In this document: positions 1-8,640 of the stretch, piece after piece
Numbering within the stretch: the first letter of the stretch is position 1
Layout: each line of letters opens with the position of its first letter
Source of the DNA: Arthrobacter sp. U41
Lineage (GTDB): Bacteria > Actinomycetota > Actinomycetes > Actinomycetales > Micrococcaceae
Direction of reading: 5' to 3'
NCBI RefSeq assembly: GCF_007679325.1
Contig: NZ_VEGI01000001.1
Location: 868,001 to 932,000, forward strand
Length of the DNA: 64,000 bases
Notes under the pieces: model-generated
What the model was told of the DNA's origin: nothing
Seen by the model: only the letters and a program-made list of their open reading frames with translations
The model's database searches: none
Program-made: the position numbers and the translations under genes

Positions 1-127
1 CGCCCCGCTCGCGGTGATCGCCGGGCCGTCCGGACTGCCGTTCGCTGGCGCCGTACGCCCGCGACTGCCCGGGCACGAGGTTGATGGTGCACAGCACCAG
101 CGCCATGCGGTTCAGGATCTGTTTCAC
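1..127 (-). CDS. Small protein downstream of tadC, possibly a Flp/TadE-like pilin precursor (partial)
   Basis: A GTG at 127 follows a good ribosome site (AGGGAG, about 5 nt upstream). The frame stays open to the window edge, giving 42 residues. An in-frame ATG lies 7 codons further in. The visible part starts MKQILNRM and ends in a charged stretch (GDHRERG). That stretch resembles the leader placed before the hydrophobic segment of Flp pilins and TadE-like minor pilins, but the diagnostic hydrophobic helix would lie outside the window. Its position directly after tadC, in the same direction, supports a Tad pilus role. The identity is inference; the open frame and ribosome site are seen. Confidence 0.45.
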   Translation of the reverse strand, partial: MKQILNRMALVLCTINLVPGQSRAYGASERQSGRPGDHRERG

Positions 128-197
128 GGTTCTCCCTTTGGTCGGTGGTTCGGTTTACTGACTGCTGCTTCCGCGCGGTACCCGTGGCCCCCGCGTC

Positions 198-1139
198 CTA
201 CAACCCCAGGCTGATGGCGGCCAGGCCGGGGAAGACGGCGAACACGACCGTCAGTGGCAGGACGCCGAAGACGACCGGCACCATCATGCCGATTTCCTTC
301 TTGCCGGCCGACTCCATCAGCTCGCGCTTTGCCGTATCGCGGACGTCCTGGGCCTGGGCCCGCAGCACATCGGCGAGGGGTGTCCCCCGCTCCACCGCCA
401 CGATCAGGCCGTCCACGAAGCGGAGCAACGGTCCGAGTTCCGTCCGTGAGGAGAACTCCTGCAGTGCTTCCACCAGCGGTTTTCCGGCCCGGGTCTCCGC
501 AAGGACGCGGGTGAAGTCCTTGGACAGCTCGCCCCGGGCGCTGCGGCACACCCGGTCCAGCGCGCCGGTGGCGCTCTCACCGGCGCTGACGGCGAGCGCC
601 ATAAGCTCGGCAATGCTGGGGAACTCCGCCATCATGCGTGCCTCCCGCCTCCGGACCTGGGCGCCCAGCAGGTAATCGCGGAACATATAGCCGCCAGCCG
701 CGGTGCCGAGCACCAGCACAACAGCCAGAAGGGGGCTGAACCGTCCGGCTGCGCCGAAAAGCACAACGGCTCCGACCGCCGCGACAAAACCGCCCGCACC
801 CCACAGCAGCTGTTCTGCCCGGAAATCGGCCGGCGACTTGTCAGTTCCGGCCCGTGCCAGCCGGCGGCTCAAGGCCATGGATCCGGGATTCAGCCTCCCC
901 AGCCATGTCACGGCATCGCCGATGACCGGCCGCAGGATCCGTTCCAGGGGTCCGAACGGTGTAATGTTTCCCGGCACCGTGCGCAGGAGCCGGGATTCCA
1001 GGTTGTGGGACTTCAACTGCGGTGCGATGCGGTCAACAAACGTCGTCGGCCGCATAAACGGCAGCCTCACCAGCAATAACCAGGCACCGCCGCCAAGGAC
1101 CGCTCCACACGCCACTGCGGCGGCCATAAGCCCGGTCAC
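198..1139 (-). CDS. tadC: TadC-like type II secretion F family membrane protein
   Basis: This 313-residue protein has an N-terminal membrane helix, a second membrane region near residues 110-150 and a C-terminal membrane pair. Between them is the T2SSF domain, with the typical stretch AEFPSIAELMALAVSAGES and a following helical bundle. TadC pairs with TadB to form the inner-membrane platform on which the TadA ATPase acts to assemble a Flp pilus. The GTG start overlaps the tadB stop by 4 nt (GTGA at 1136-1139), indicating translational coupling. Family assignment rests on this domain pattern and on tadA-tadB order upstream. Confidence 0.88.
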   Translation of the reverse strand: MTGLMAAAVACGAVLGGGAWLLLVRLPFMRPTTFVDRIAPQLKSHNLESRLLRTVPGNITPFGPLERILRPVIGDAVTWLGRLNPGSMALSRRLARAGTDKSPADFRAEQLLWGAGGFVAAVGAVVLFGAAGRFSPLLAVVLVLGTAAGGYMFRDYLLGAQVRRREARMMAEFPSIAELMALAVSAGESATGALDRVCRSARGELSKDFTRVLAETRAGKPLVEALQEFSSRTELGPLLRFVDGLIVAVERGTPLADVLRAQAQDVRDTAKRELMESAGKKEIGMMVPVVFGVLPLTVVFAVFPGLAAISLGL

Positions 1140-1990
1140 CGGAGCACCCTCTCGTCTTCCGGCAAAGCCCCGATGCGCAGCATAACGGCATAGGAGATCA
1201 GGGAGACCGCCAGTCCGCCCAGCAGGACGGCTGTGCCGAGCGGGGTGTTGTAGGCGGCGACTGCTTCGGGCCGGCTCGCCAGCAGCACCAACACGATCCA
1301 GGGTGCTGCGACCGCGAGCCGGGCGGCGTTGACGGTCCAGGACTGCCGGGCTTCCAGTTCGCTTCTGGTGCGTGCACTCTCCCGGAGGAATTCCGCCAGG
1401 GTCCCCAACAGCCGGCCGAGATCCGAGCCGCCCACTTCCCTGGTCAGCCGGAGCGCCTCGACGATCCGGTCGGCCACGGGATCCGCCAGACGGTCCTTGA
1501 GCCGCGTGAGCGAGGGATCAAACTGCCCTCCCGAACGGTAGTCGGAACCAAAATCGCGGAACACGTGGCGGAGTTCGTCAGGGCCCTTGTCGCCCAACTG
1601 GATGAGGGCTTCCGGCAGGGAGAGACCGGCCCGGATGGCCGACCGCAGGTGGTCGACGACGTCGGGCCAGAGCTGGCGCAACACAGCGGCGCGCTTCCGC
1701 GCACGCCATTTCACGATGGCCATGGGAAGCCAGCCCCCGAACAGGCCAAAACAGCCCGCGATGGGCCATGACCTGGTGACGGCGAAGAACACGAGTGTGG
1801 TGAACACGCCGACGCCGATGCAGCTTGCCAGCAGGCCCGGGGCGCTGACCTTTTCGATGCCCGCGGTCCGCAGCAGGTCCTCGAGACGGTTGCGCCGCGG
1901 GCCGGGCCTTGCCTTCGCGGGCTGCTCCCACGCAGACCACCAGATCAACAGGAGACCCGCGCCGGCGAGCATTCCGAACATCGCCGCCAT
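1136..1990 (-). CDS. tadB: TadB-like type II secretion F family membrane protein
   Basis: About 284 residues. Two hydrophobic segments lie near the N-terminus, followed by a T2SSF domain (LWPDVVDHLRSAIRAGLSLP is the recognisable core) and two C-terminal membrane helices. It forms the pilus assembly platform together with TadC. I chose ATG 1990 because it overlaps the tadA stop by one base (TGATG). The frame is open a further 333 nt upstream, but that stretch lies inside tadA and reads as noise (Arg/His/Gly-rich). The order tadA-tadB-tadC is that of known Tad loci. Confidence 0.88.
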   Translation of the reverse strand: MAAMFGMLAGAGLLLIWWSAWEQPAKARPGPRRNRLEDLLRTAGIEKVSAPGLLASCIGVGVFTTLVFFAVTRSWPIAGCFGLFGGWLPMAIVKWRARKRAAVLRQLWPDVVDHLRSAIRAGLSLPEALIQLGDKGPDELRHVFRDFGSDYRSGGQFDPSLTRLKDRLADPVADRIVEALRLTREVGGSDLGRLLGTLAEFLRESARTRSELEARQSWTVNAARLAVAAPWIVLVLLASRPEAVAAYNTPLGTAVLLGGLAVSLISYAVMLRIGALPEDERVLR

Positions 1991-3213
1991 CAGCGCGGCT
2001 CCAGCATACCTGCGACGTCGTAGCCCGAACGGGCGAACTTCTCCGCCGACGGCATCGAGTTGGCCCTCGGCTGCAGCTGTCCGTCCGTGAGGGCGAAGAC
2101 CATGGAGGACTCGATGATGCCGTTTTCCACCCGTCGGCCCAACGACAGGATCTCTGTCACCTCCCGGCGTCCGCTCGCCTGCCGGGCACAGTGGACCACG
2201 AGATCGATGCAGGAAGCGACCGTCGGCACCACGAAGGCGCTGGAGATGTTCTCGCCTGCCAGCAACGGGAGGGTGCAGATCTTCGTGACGGCGTCGTGCG
2301 CCGAATTCGCATGGACCGTGCACATCCCCGGCATTCCTGAATTCAAAGCGATCAGCATGTCCAGGCTCTCGGCTTCCCGGACCTCTCCCACCACCAACCG
2401 GTCGGGGCGCATGCGCAGAGCCTCCTTGACCAGCCGGCGCATGGGAATTTCACCTTCGCCTTCCAGGTTTGGCTGCCGGCACTGCAGCCCCACCACGTCC
2501 CTGAGCGGAAACTGCAGCTCGAAGATCTCCTCGACGGTGATGACGCGCTCGCGGGTTCCGATGCTCGCGGCCAGGCAGTTCAGCATTGTGGTTTTGCCGG
2601 CCTGGGTGGCGCCGGATACCAGGATGTTCAGGCCGCTGGCCACGGCCGCGCCGAGGAACCTGGCAGCCTGGGGCGTCAGCGTGCCAAGCTCCACGAGATG
2701 TTCGAGCCGGCTCGCCCGCACGACGAATTTTCGGATGTTGATGGCCCAGTGGCGCCGCGTGACGTCCGGGATCACCACGTGGAGGCGGGAACCGTCGGGT
2801 AGCGCGGCATCCACAAACGGGGACGACATGTCGAGGCGGCGCCCGGAACTCTTGAGCATCCGTTCCACGAGGTCCCGGACCTGCTGGTCCGTGAGCGAGA
2901 CCGACGTCAGCTCGGATTCGCCGTTCCGGGCTACGTAGACCTCATTGGGGGCGTTGAGCCAGATTTCCTCGATGGCGGGGTCGTCGAGGAGGGGCTGCAG
3001 GGCACCGAACCCGGCGACGGCGTCGAAGACAAACCTCCGGGCGGTCTCCAGCGGACCGATGGGCGGGAGGGGCGCCAGCAGGGCCCGCTCGTCGTAATCC
3101 GTGACCGCCGCTTCGACGAGGCGCCGGACCTCACCGGCCTGCCTCGAGGGATCGAGGCCGCGCCGGCGAATCAGCTCGCGGACTTCGTCCTCGACAATGC
3201 GCACAGCCTCCAC
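1990..3213 (-). CDS. tadA: TadA/CpaF family secretion ATPase
   Basis: This type II/IV secretion hexameric ATPase powers Flp pilus extension and retraction. It is about 407 residues long from GTG 3213. An N-terminal helical region leads to the PilT/CpaF core. The Walker A motif GATQAGKTT is at about 201-209. The Asp-box/Walker B region (ERVITVEEIFELQ) follows at about 222-234, then the His box (GMCTVHANSAHDAV). I chose GTG 3213 (MEAVRIVEDE) because related proteins begin there and a G-rich stretch precedes it. The frame is open to a TTG at 3294, so up to 27 extra residues are possible. It heads the tadABC operon. Confidence 0.88.
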   Translation of the reverse strand: MEAVRIVEDEVRELIRRRGLDPSRQAGEVRRLVEAAVTDYDERALLAPLPPIGPLETARRFVFDAVAGFGALQPLLDDPAIEEIWLNAPNEVYVARNGESELTSVSLTDQQVRDLVERMLKSSGRRLDMSSPFVDAALPDGSRLHVVIPDVTRRHWAINIRKFVVRASRLEHLVELGTLTPQAARFLGAAVASGLNILVSGATQAGKTTMLNCLAASIGTRERVITVEEIFELQFPLRDVVGLQCRQPNLEGEGEIPMRRLVKEALRMRPDRLVVGEVREAESLDMLIALNSGMPGMCTVHANSAHDAVTKICTLPLLAGENISSAFVVPTVASCIDLVVHCARQASGRREVTEILSLGRRVENGIIESSMVFALTDGQLQPRANSMPSAEKFARSGYDVAGMLEPR

Positions 3214-3368
3214 GATGGCCCCCAATATGACTGCCGCCCTGTCCCCGGGCGCTGCAATTGGGTTAAAGCTAAAGGAGCCGGGGCGCGCGGGCAAGGGTGC
3301 CCGCCGTCGTTTGTGGATAAGCTGCCGGCAGCGGCGCCGCGCCCGACGGCGGGCGACGCCGCCCGGAG

Positions 3369-4412
3369 CTACTTAGCCGTTACCCCGGAAGTTTCCGGAA
3401 CCGCGGCGTAGCCCTGCGGGTTGCTGCTCTGCCAGCGCCAGTGGTCCTCGCACATCTGCGCCAGGTTGCGGTGCGCGGACCAGCCCAGGTCGGCGAGCGC
3501 AGCCGAGGGATCGGCGTAGCTGACGGCCGCGTCGCCGGGGCGGCGCGGGGCGAATACGTAGGGCACGGGGTGGCCGGCGGCCTTGCCGAACGCTTCGATG
3601 ACCTCCAGCACGGAGGAGCCGCGGCCGGTACCGAGGTTCCAGCGGAACACCCCGGCCTTCTCGCGCAGGTAGCCCAGCGCGGCCAGGTGCCCGGCAGCCA
3701 GGTCCATCACATGGATGTAGTCGCGCACACCGGTGCCGTCCGGCGTCGGGTAGTCATTGCCGAACACCATAACCTTCTCGCGGCGCCCCACGGCCACCTG
3801 GGCCACGAACGGCAGCAGGTTGTTGGGGATGCCGCGGGGGTCCTCGCCGATCAGGCCGGACTCGTGAGCTCCCACCGGGTTGAAATAACGCAGCAGCGCG
3901 ATGCTCCAGCGCGGGTCTGCGGCACCCACATCGGTCAGGATGTCCTCGATCTGTTCCTTGGTGCGGCCGTACGGGTTGGTGGCGTCCAGGGGGGCCTTCT
4001 CGATGAGCGGCACCTCCTCCGAGGCGCCGTAGACGGTGGCGGACGAGCTGAAGACCAGACGGCGGACGCCCGCGGCGTCCATGCTATGCAGCAGGTTCAG
4101 GGTGCCCACCACGTTGTTCTGGTAGTACCAGAGCGGTTTTTCCACCGATTCTCCGACGGCCTTCAGCCCGGCGAAGTGGATCACGGCATCGAAGCCACCC
4201 TCGGCGAAGACTGCGTCGACACCCGCGGCGTCGAGCAAATCCACCTCGCGGAAGTCCACTTTCCTGCCCGTGAGCTCCTCCACCCGGCGAAGGGATTCCT
4301 GGTTGGAGTTCATCAAGTTGTCGAGGACCACAACGTCGTGCCCCTCCTCGAGGAGACAAAGCGCCGTATGGGATCCGATGTAGCCGGCACCGCCGGTAAC
4401 CAATACCTTCAT
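3369..4412 (-). CDS. galE: UDP-glucose 4-epimerase GalE
   Basis: It interconverts UDP-glucose and UDP-galactose with bound NAD, supplying UDP-galactopyranose for glycans. The product is 347 residues, the usual GalE length. The NAD-binding motif GGAGYIGSH is at residues 7-15, the catalytic Ser region SSSATVYG follows, and the YxxxK motif is NPYGRTKEQ. The ATG at 4412 is preceded by a TAGACT box only 7 nt away, suggesting a leaderless mRNA. The gene diverges from the GH25 gene. Its product could feed the glf/galactan operon at 29-33 kb, which needs UDP-galactopyranose; that link is inference. Confidence 0.95.
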   Translation of the reverse strand: MKVLVTGGAGYIGSHTALCLLEEGHDVVVLDNLMNSNQESLRRVEELTGRKVDFREVDLLDAAGVDAVFAEGGFDAVIHFAGLKAVGESVEKPLWYYQNNVVGTLNLLHSMDAAGVRRLVFSSSATVYGASEEVPLIEKAPLDATNPYGRTKEQIEDILTDVGAADPRWSIALLRYFNPVGAHESGLIGEDPRGIPNNLLPFVAQVAVGRREKVMVFGNDYPTPDGTGVRDYIHVMDLAAGHLAALGYLREKAGVFRWNLGTGRGSSVLEVIEAFGKAAGHPVPYVFAPRRPGDAAVSYADPSAALADLGWSAHRNLAQMCEDHWRWQSSNPQGYAAVPETSGVTAK

Positions 4413-4419
4413 GGGTTCC

Positions 4420-4425
4420 AGTCTA
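4420..4425 (-). promoter_or_regulatory. -10 box of galE, probably leaderless
   Basis: TAGACT on the minus strand ends 7 nt before the galE ATG. That would place the transcription start at or next to the A of the start codon. No ribosome site is visible. I see no convincing -35 at 16-18 nt. Confidence 0.45.
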
Positions 4426-4634
4426 AGTTGCTCCGTGGCGCGGAGACGCACAACGGAATGATCACAAGTCACACAGTTAACACTGGCAACTCTGGCATCA
4501 CTGACATGCCGGTGCTACCGTGGCCGCGTCAAGACCCACCGATATTGACTTTTCGGTGTCCGCTGAGCGGACCACCGGTCATCGTGAACTAGATGACGTG
4601 TTTTCCGGAGCGCGTCGTTGCTCCGGAGAGACAC

Positions 4635-7340
4635 ATGAAGCCGAACCCGCCCCTGGCAAAACGACGCACCTCGCTGGTCAAATCCCTGGCCGCCCTGGTT
4701 GTGGCCACCGTTTCCGTGGTGGGCCTTCCGGCACCGGCGGTCGCCACGGCGCCGGCCCCCACGCCGTCTCCCTCGGCGGGCAGCGCAGCGCCGACGTCGG
4801 CACCCGCTCCGGCCCCGACGTCGACGGCGGTTCCCTCTTCGACGGCGACGGCGGTTCCCGCTCCCGCTCCGACGGCGGCCCTTCCGGCGGCCACGACGGA
4901 AGCGGCCCCGGCGCCCGCCCCAACCACCACAAGCTACCGGGACGCCATGGCAGCGGCCGCCGGACCGGCGGGCGCCGAGATGGGCCACAGCCTCAAGGGC
5001 GGGCGCGCGGCCCGGACCGAGTCAGCGCCGGCGACCGAGGGAACATGGTCACCCACGTTTGGCGTCAAAGGCCTGGACGTCAGCAAATGGCAGGCGGACG
5101 TCAACTGGCAGACACAGTGGAACCTGGGCGCACGCTTCGCCTACGTGAAAGCCACAGAAGGCAACTACTACACAAGCTCTACCTTTGCCGCCCAGTACCA
5201 AGGCGCCCGCCAGGTGGGCATGATCCGGGGCGCCTACCACTTCGCCAACCCGCTGGCGTCGTCAGGAGCGGACCAGGCCAGGATTTTTGTTCAGAACGGA
5301 GGGGGCTGGACGGCGGACGGTTACACGCTCCCACCGGTGCTCGACTTCGAGGCCAACCCGTACGCCGGGCAAACAATCGACGGGTACTACCAGGGCAACA
5401 GCTGCTACGACCGGTCTCCAAGCCAGCTGGCGAACTGGGTGCGTGAGTTCGGAAACACCATGAAGGCGCTGACCGGGCGGCTCCCGGTGATCTACACAAA
5501 CACGTCCTGGTGGAAGTACTGCATGGCCGACGCCGCGGGCTTCGGCGATTACCCCCTGTGGACCGCCTACTGGCCGAGTTCCGCCAGCAACTATGCCGGC
5601 CCGCTGCCGTCGAGCTGGAGTGCCTACTCCTTCTGGCAGTACAGCGAATCCGGCCCGTTTGCCGGTGACTCCAACGTCTGGAACGGCGATTACGAGGCGC
5701 TGCGGCGCTTCGCCTCAAACTCCGGGGCCAGCCTGAACACCCCGGTGGATGACTTCAACGGCGACGGCCGCAACGATCTGCTGAGCATCCGCGCCGACGG
5801 TGCGCTCTGGTTCTACCCCGGCAACGGCCAGGGCGGCTTCTCGAGCCCAGTCCGGATCGGCACCGGCTGGCGGATCTACTCACGCATCGTCGGCGTCGGG
5901 GATTTCAACGGCGACGGCAGGAACGATTTCACCGCCATCAAACCTGACGGCTCCATGTGGTTCTATGCGGGAACAGGGACGGTTGGTGCCGGCAGCCAAG
6001 GCTATGCCTCAGCCATCAAGATGGGCACGACCAACTGGAGCGCCTTCAGCCAGGTCGCGGGCGTCAGGGACTTCAACGGTGACGGCAGGAACGACCTCGT
6101 CGCGGCCAAGAAGGACGGAACGCTCTGGTTCTTCGCCGGCACACGTACCGTGTCCACGACGCAGAGCGGTCACGCTCCGGCCCTCAAGATCGGCTCGTCA
6201 GGCTGGAATGCGTTCACGAGCATCGTCGGCGTCCGGAACTTCGGCGGTAAACCGACCAACGATCTGCTCGCCACGAAAGCCGACGGCAGCCTGTGGTTCT
6301 ACGACGGAACGGGCACTGTCTCTGCAACAAACCCGGGCTACGCCCCGGCGTCGCGCATCGGCACCTCGGGCTGGAACAACTTCCTGGAGGTACTGGGAGC
6401 CGGCGACCTCAACGGTGACGGCAAGGCGGACCTGCTGACCCGCCGTCGTGACAACGCATTGCTCTTCTACGCCGGCACCGGCATGAACGAAGCGGGGTAC
6501 AAACCGGCCGTCAACATCGGCACCTCCAGCTGGAACAACTTCACCATCGTGGAGTCCGTTCAGGACTTCAACGGGGACAGGCGGCCGGACCTCCTGGCGG
6601 TAGCCAAGAACGGTGCCCTCTGGTTCTACGCCTCAACCGGGACCAACGGCTACGCGGCCGGCCGCCAGATCGGGACCGGCTGGCACGCCTACACCAAGCT
6701 CGTCGGCACAGGCGATATCAACGGAGACGGCAGAAGCGATCTCCTCGCCGTCAGGGCCGACGGAGGCCTCTGGTTTTATGCCGGCACCGGGGACCTGTCC
6801 GCCGGCCGTGAGGGCTACTCCGCCGGCCGGAAGGTGGGCACGGGCTGGAACGTCTACAGCAAGCTCATCGCGACCCGTGACTTCGACAAAGACGGCAAAA
6901 ACGATCTGGCCGGCATCCGCCCGGACGGCTCGCTCTGGTTCTACCATGGCACCGGCAAGGTGTCCGCCACCGATGAGGGGTACTCCCCCGCCGTCAAGGT
7001 CGGATCCGGGTGGTCAAGCTTCCATTCCGTCGCCGGCGTCGAGGATCTTGACGGCGACGGCATCAACGACCTCGCCGGGATACGTCCCGACGGAACCTTC
7101 TGGTTCTATGCGGGAACCGGGAAGGTCTCGGGCACCAGCCCCGGCTACCGAGCCGGGCAGAAGATCGGCACCTCCGGTTGGAATGCCTACTCCATCCTGC
7201 TCGGGGCGGGCAAGCTCAACGGGGACGGGTACCCGGACCTGGCAGCCGTGAATCGGAACGGCAGCCTGTGGTTCTATGCCGGGGCACCCGGGCGCAACAG
7301 CGGCTACCGGCCGGCAACGCAGACGGGCACGCTGCCCTAA
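4635..7340 (+). CDS. Secreted GH25 muramidase with ten C-terminal FG-GAP-type repeats
   Basis: About 901 residues. A signal peptide (KRR, then a hydrophobic core and AVA cleavage-like site near residue 37) leads to an Ala/Pro/Thr-rich linker of roughly 100 residues. A glycoside hydrolase family 25 domain follows at about 143-365. It shows the conserved GLDVSKWQ (D148) and VLDFEAN (D237, E239), the expected catalytic acids. Residues 372-901 hold ten repeats of 42-56 residues built on DFNGDGRNDL...GxLWFYAGTG. These are Ca-binding FG-GAP/VCBS-like blades, probably a propeller or wall/carbohydrate-binding array. I chose ATG 4635 because GGAGAG lies 4 nt upstream; ATG 4593 is in frame but lacks a site. 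Family role: N-acetylmuramidase acting on peptidoglycan. Confidence 0.9.
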   Translation: MKPNPPLAKRRTSLVKSLAALVVATVSVVGLPAPAVATAPAPTPSPSAGSAAPTSAPAPAPTSTAVPSSTATAVPAPAPTAALPAATTEAAPAPAPTTTSYRDAMAAAAGPAGAEMGHSLKGGRAARTESAPATEGTWSPTFGVKGLDVSKWQADVNWQTQWNLGARFAYVKATEGNYYTSSTFAAQYQGARQVGMIRGAYHFANPLASSGADQARIFVQNGGGWTADGYTLPPVLDFEANPYAGQTIDGYYQGNSCYDRSPSQLANWVREFGNTMKALTGRLPVIYTNTSWWKYCMADAAGFGDYPLWTAYWPSSASNYAGPLPSSWSAYSFWQYSESGPFAGDSNVWNGDYEALRRFASNSGASLNTPVDDFNGDGRNDLLSIRADGALWFYPGNGQGGFSSPVRIGTGWRIYSRIVGVGDFNGDGRNDFTAIKPDGSMWFYAGTGTVGAGSQGYASAIKMGTTNWSAFSQVAGVRDFNGDGRNDLVAAKKDGTLWFFAGTRTVSTTQSGHAPALKIGSSGWNAFTSIVGVRNFGGKPTNDLLATKADGSLWFYDGTGTVSATNPGYAPASRIGTSGWNNFLEVLGAGDLNGDGKADLLTRRRDNALLFYAGTGMNEAGYKPAVNIGTSSWNNFTIVESVQDFNGDRRPDLLAVAKNGALWFYASTGTNGYAAGRQIGTGWHAYTKLVGTGDINGDGRSDLLAVRADGGLWFYAGTGDLSAGREGYSAGRKVGTGWNVYSKLIATRDFDKDGKNDLAGIRPDGSLWFYHGTGKVSATDEGYSPAVKVGSGWSSFHSVAGVEDLDGDGINDLAGIRPDGTFWFYAGTGKVSGTSPGYRAGQKIGTSGWNAYSILLGAGKLNGDGYPDLAAVNRNGSLWFYAGAPGRNSGYRPATQTGTLP

Positions 7341-7352
7341 AGAGGGCCAGCG

Positions 7353-7408
7353 CGCCCGGGCGCCAGGTCCCGGGCGCCAGGGCCCGGGCGCCAGGGCCCG
7401 GGCACCAG
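7353..7408. repeat. Four tandem 14-bp GC-rich repeats between convergent genes
   Basis: Four adjacent copies of a 14-bp unit of the form GGCCCGGGCGCCAG lie 12 nt after the GH25 stop and 7 nt before the stop of the converging glycosyltransferase gene. Copies 1, 2 and 4 each differ from copy 3 by one base. Each unit contains the palindrome CCCGGG, so the array can fold into GC-rich hairpins. It may act as a bidirectional terminator. No T-tract is present. Confidence 0.8.
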
Positions 7409-7415
7409 CCGAGGT

Positions 7416-8561
7416 TCAGGAAGCCGCGGACTCCGCGGCGGGCAGCAGGTCGCGGATCGCTGCTTCCCAGATCTTCACCTGCGACTCCGCCGCCAGCGGT
7501 GCCGCGGCACGGTCCGCTGCCCGCTTCCACTCCATGATCTGCCCGCGGTCCAGCGACTGGATGGTCGCAGCCAGCGCGGACGGTGAAAAGTCGGGAGTGA
7601 CGGTGCCGAACCCGTACTCCTTGACGATTTCCACCATCGAGGGCGAGGGTCCCACAACAACTCCTAGCCGGGCCTGCACCGCCTCGAAGAACTTGTTGGG
7701 CAGGGCGTTCTCCATGTTGAAGTTCGTCGGCGGGAGGAACACCAGCGAGACGTCATAGCCGCTCAGGGTCTGCACCAGTTCGGCGTACGGCACGGGTTCG
7801 CGGAAATGCACGGCCGGGACGTCAGCCGCCGCCTGCTTCAGTTCGGCGACGTAGTCCGGCTCATTGGGCATCACGATCATGTCCAGTTCAACGCCCGCCG
7901 GGGCGCTGCGCATCGCCTCGATCAGGTTTTCCAGTTTCCGGTACCGCTGGCCCGCGGCGCTGTGGATCAGCCGGATGGTCTCCCCGACGGGCCGCGGCGT
8001 TCCCGGCGCGAAGGGAGCCGCGTTGGTGACCACCTGCGCCGCAACTCCGAAATCTGCGGTGTACTGCGCCGCAATGCCGGGAGCCACGGTGGTGAGCGAG
8101 CGGGCCTGGGGCAGGTAGGTCCGGCAAAGCCACCGCATGAACGGGGCCACGAACAGGCGCCATTTGAGGTCGTCGTCCTTTTCCTTGGGCGCAAACTCGT
8201 GGAGGTCGGAATGGACCCCGTACTTCGGCTTCAGGTCAACCGCCACCGGAAGCGTGTTCAGGTCGTTGGCGAGCACGACGTCGACCGACAGTCCCGCGAG
8301 CAGCCGCCGCGCCTGCTGGACCGCGGACATTTTTTCGTAGGCGCGCCGGTAGCGGCGCCCGAGCAGTCCGATCCTGTCCGAAGGCCAGCCGACGGCATCC
8401 GACGACAACGCAAAATGTTCGTCGACGCCCTCCGGTGCAGCCCCGTAGCCGCACGTGATGAGGTGGTACTTCCCGCTGAAGAGTGCCACCTGCTTGAGCA
8501 CGCGGGGGTCAGACCGGATCGGTGAGAACGAAATAATGAGAAGTCGGGGCAAGGCTGTCAT
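7416..8561 (-). CDS. GT-B fold glycosyltransferase (family 4-like)
   Basis: About 381 residues. The N-terminal Rossmann half starts LLIISFSPIRSDPRVLKQ. The C-terminal nucleotide-sugar half carries a conserved acidic region and the motif ALPNKFFEAVQARLGVVVGP, typical of GT4-like enzymes. It probably adds a sugar to a lipid-linked glycan on the cytoplasmic face; donor and acceptor cannot be read from sequence. It is the last gene of the minus-strand operon that starts at 13638. ATG 8561 sits very close to its GGAGG. TTG 8549, 12 nt further in, is an alternative start. Confidence 0.75.
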   Translation of the reverse strand: MTALPRLLIISFSPIRSDPRVLKQVALFSGKYHLITCGYGAAPEGVDEHFALSSDAVGWPSDRIGLLGRRYRRAYEKMSAVQQARRLLAGLSVDVVLANDLNTLPVAVDLKPKYGVHSDLHEFAPKEKDDDLKWRLFVAPFMRWLCRTYLPQARSLTTVAPGIAAQYTADFGVAAQVVTNAAPFAPGTPRPVGETIRLIHSAAGQRYRKLENLIEAMRSAPAGVELDMIVMPNEPDYVAELKQAAADVPAVHFREPVPYAELVQTLSGYDVSLVFLPPTNFNMENALPNKFFEAVQARLGVVVGPSPSMVEIVKEYGFGTVTPDFSPSALAATIQSLDRGQIMEWKRAADRAAAPLAAESQVKIWEAAIRDLLPAAESAAS

Positions 8562-8640
8562 GCCTCCATCATTCCAGACGGGGAGGCCACCCCTCACGTC
8601 CGGCCGCCGCCCACCGGCTCCGGAGCGCGAGTGCCTGCAG

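Noticed and set aside
3213-3294. Longer TadA start at TTG 3294
   Set aside because: The extra 27 residues look unlike the family N-terminus and no ribosome site precedes the TTG.
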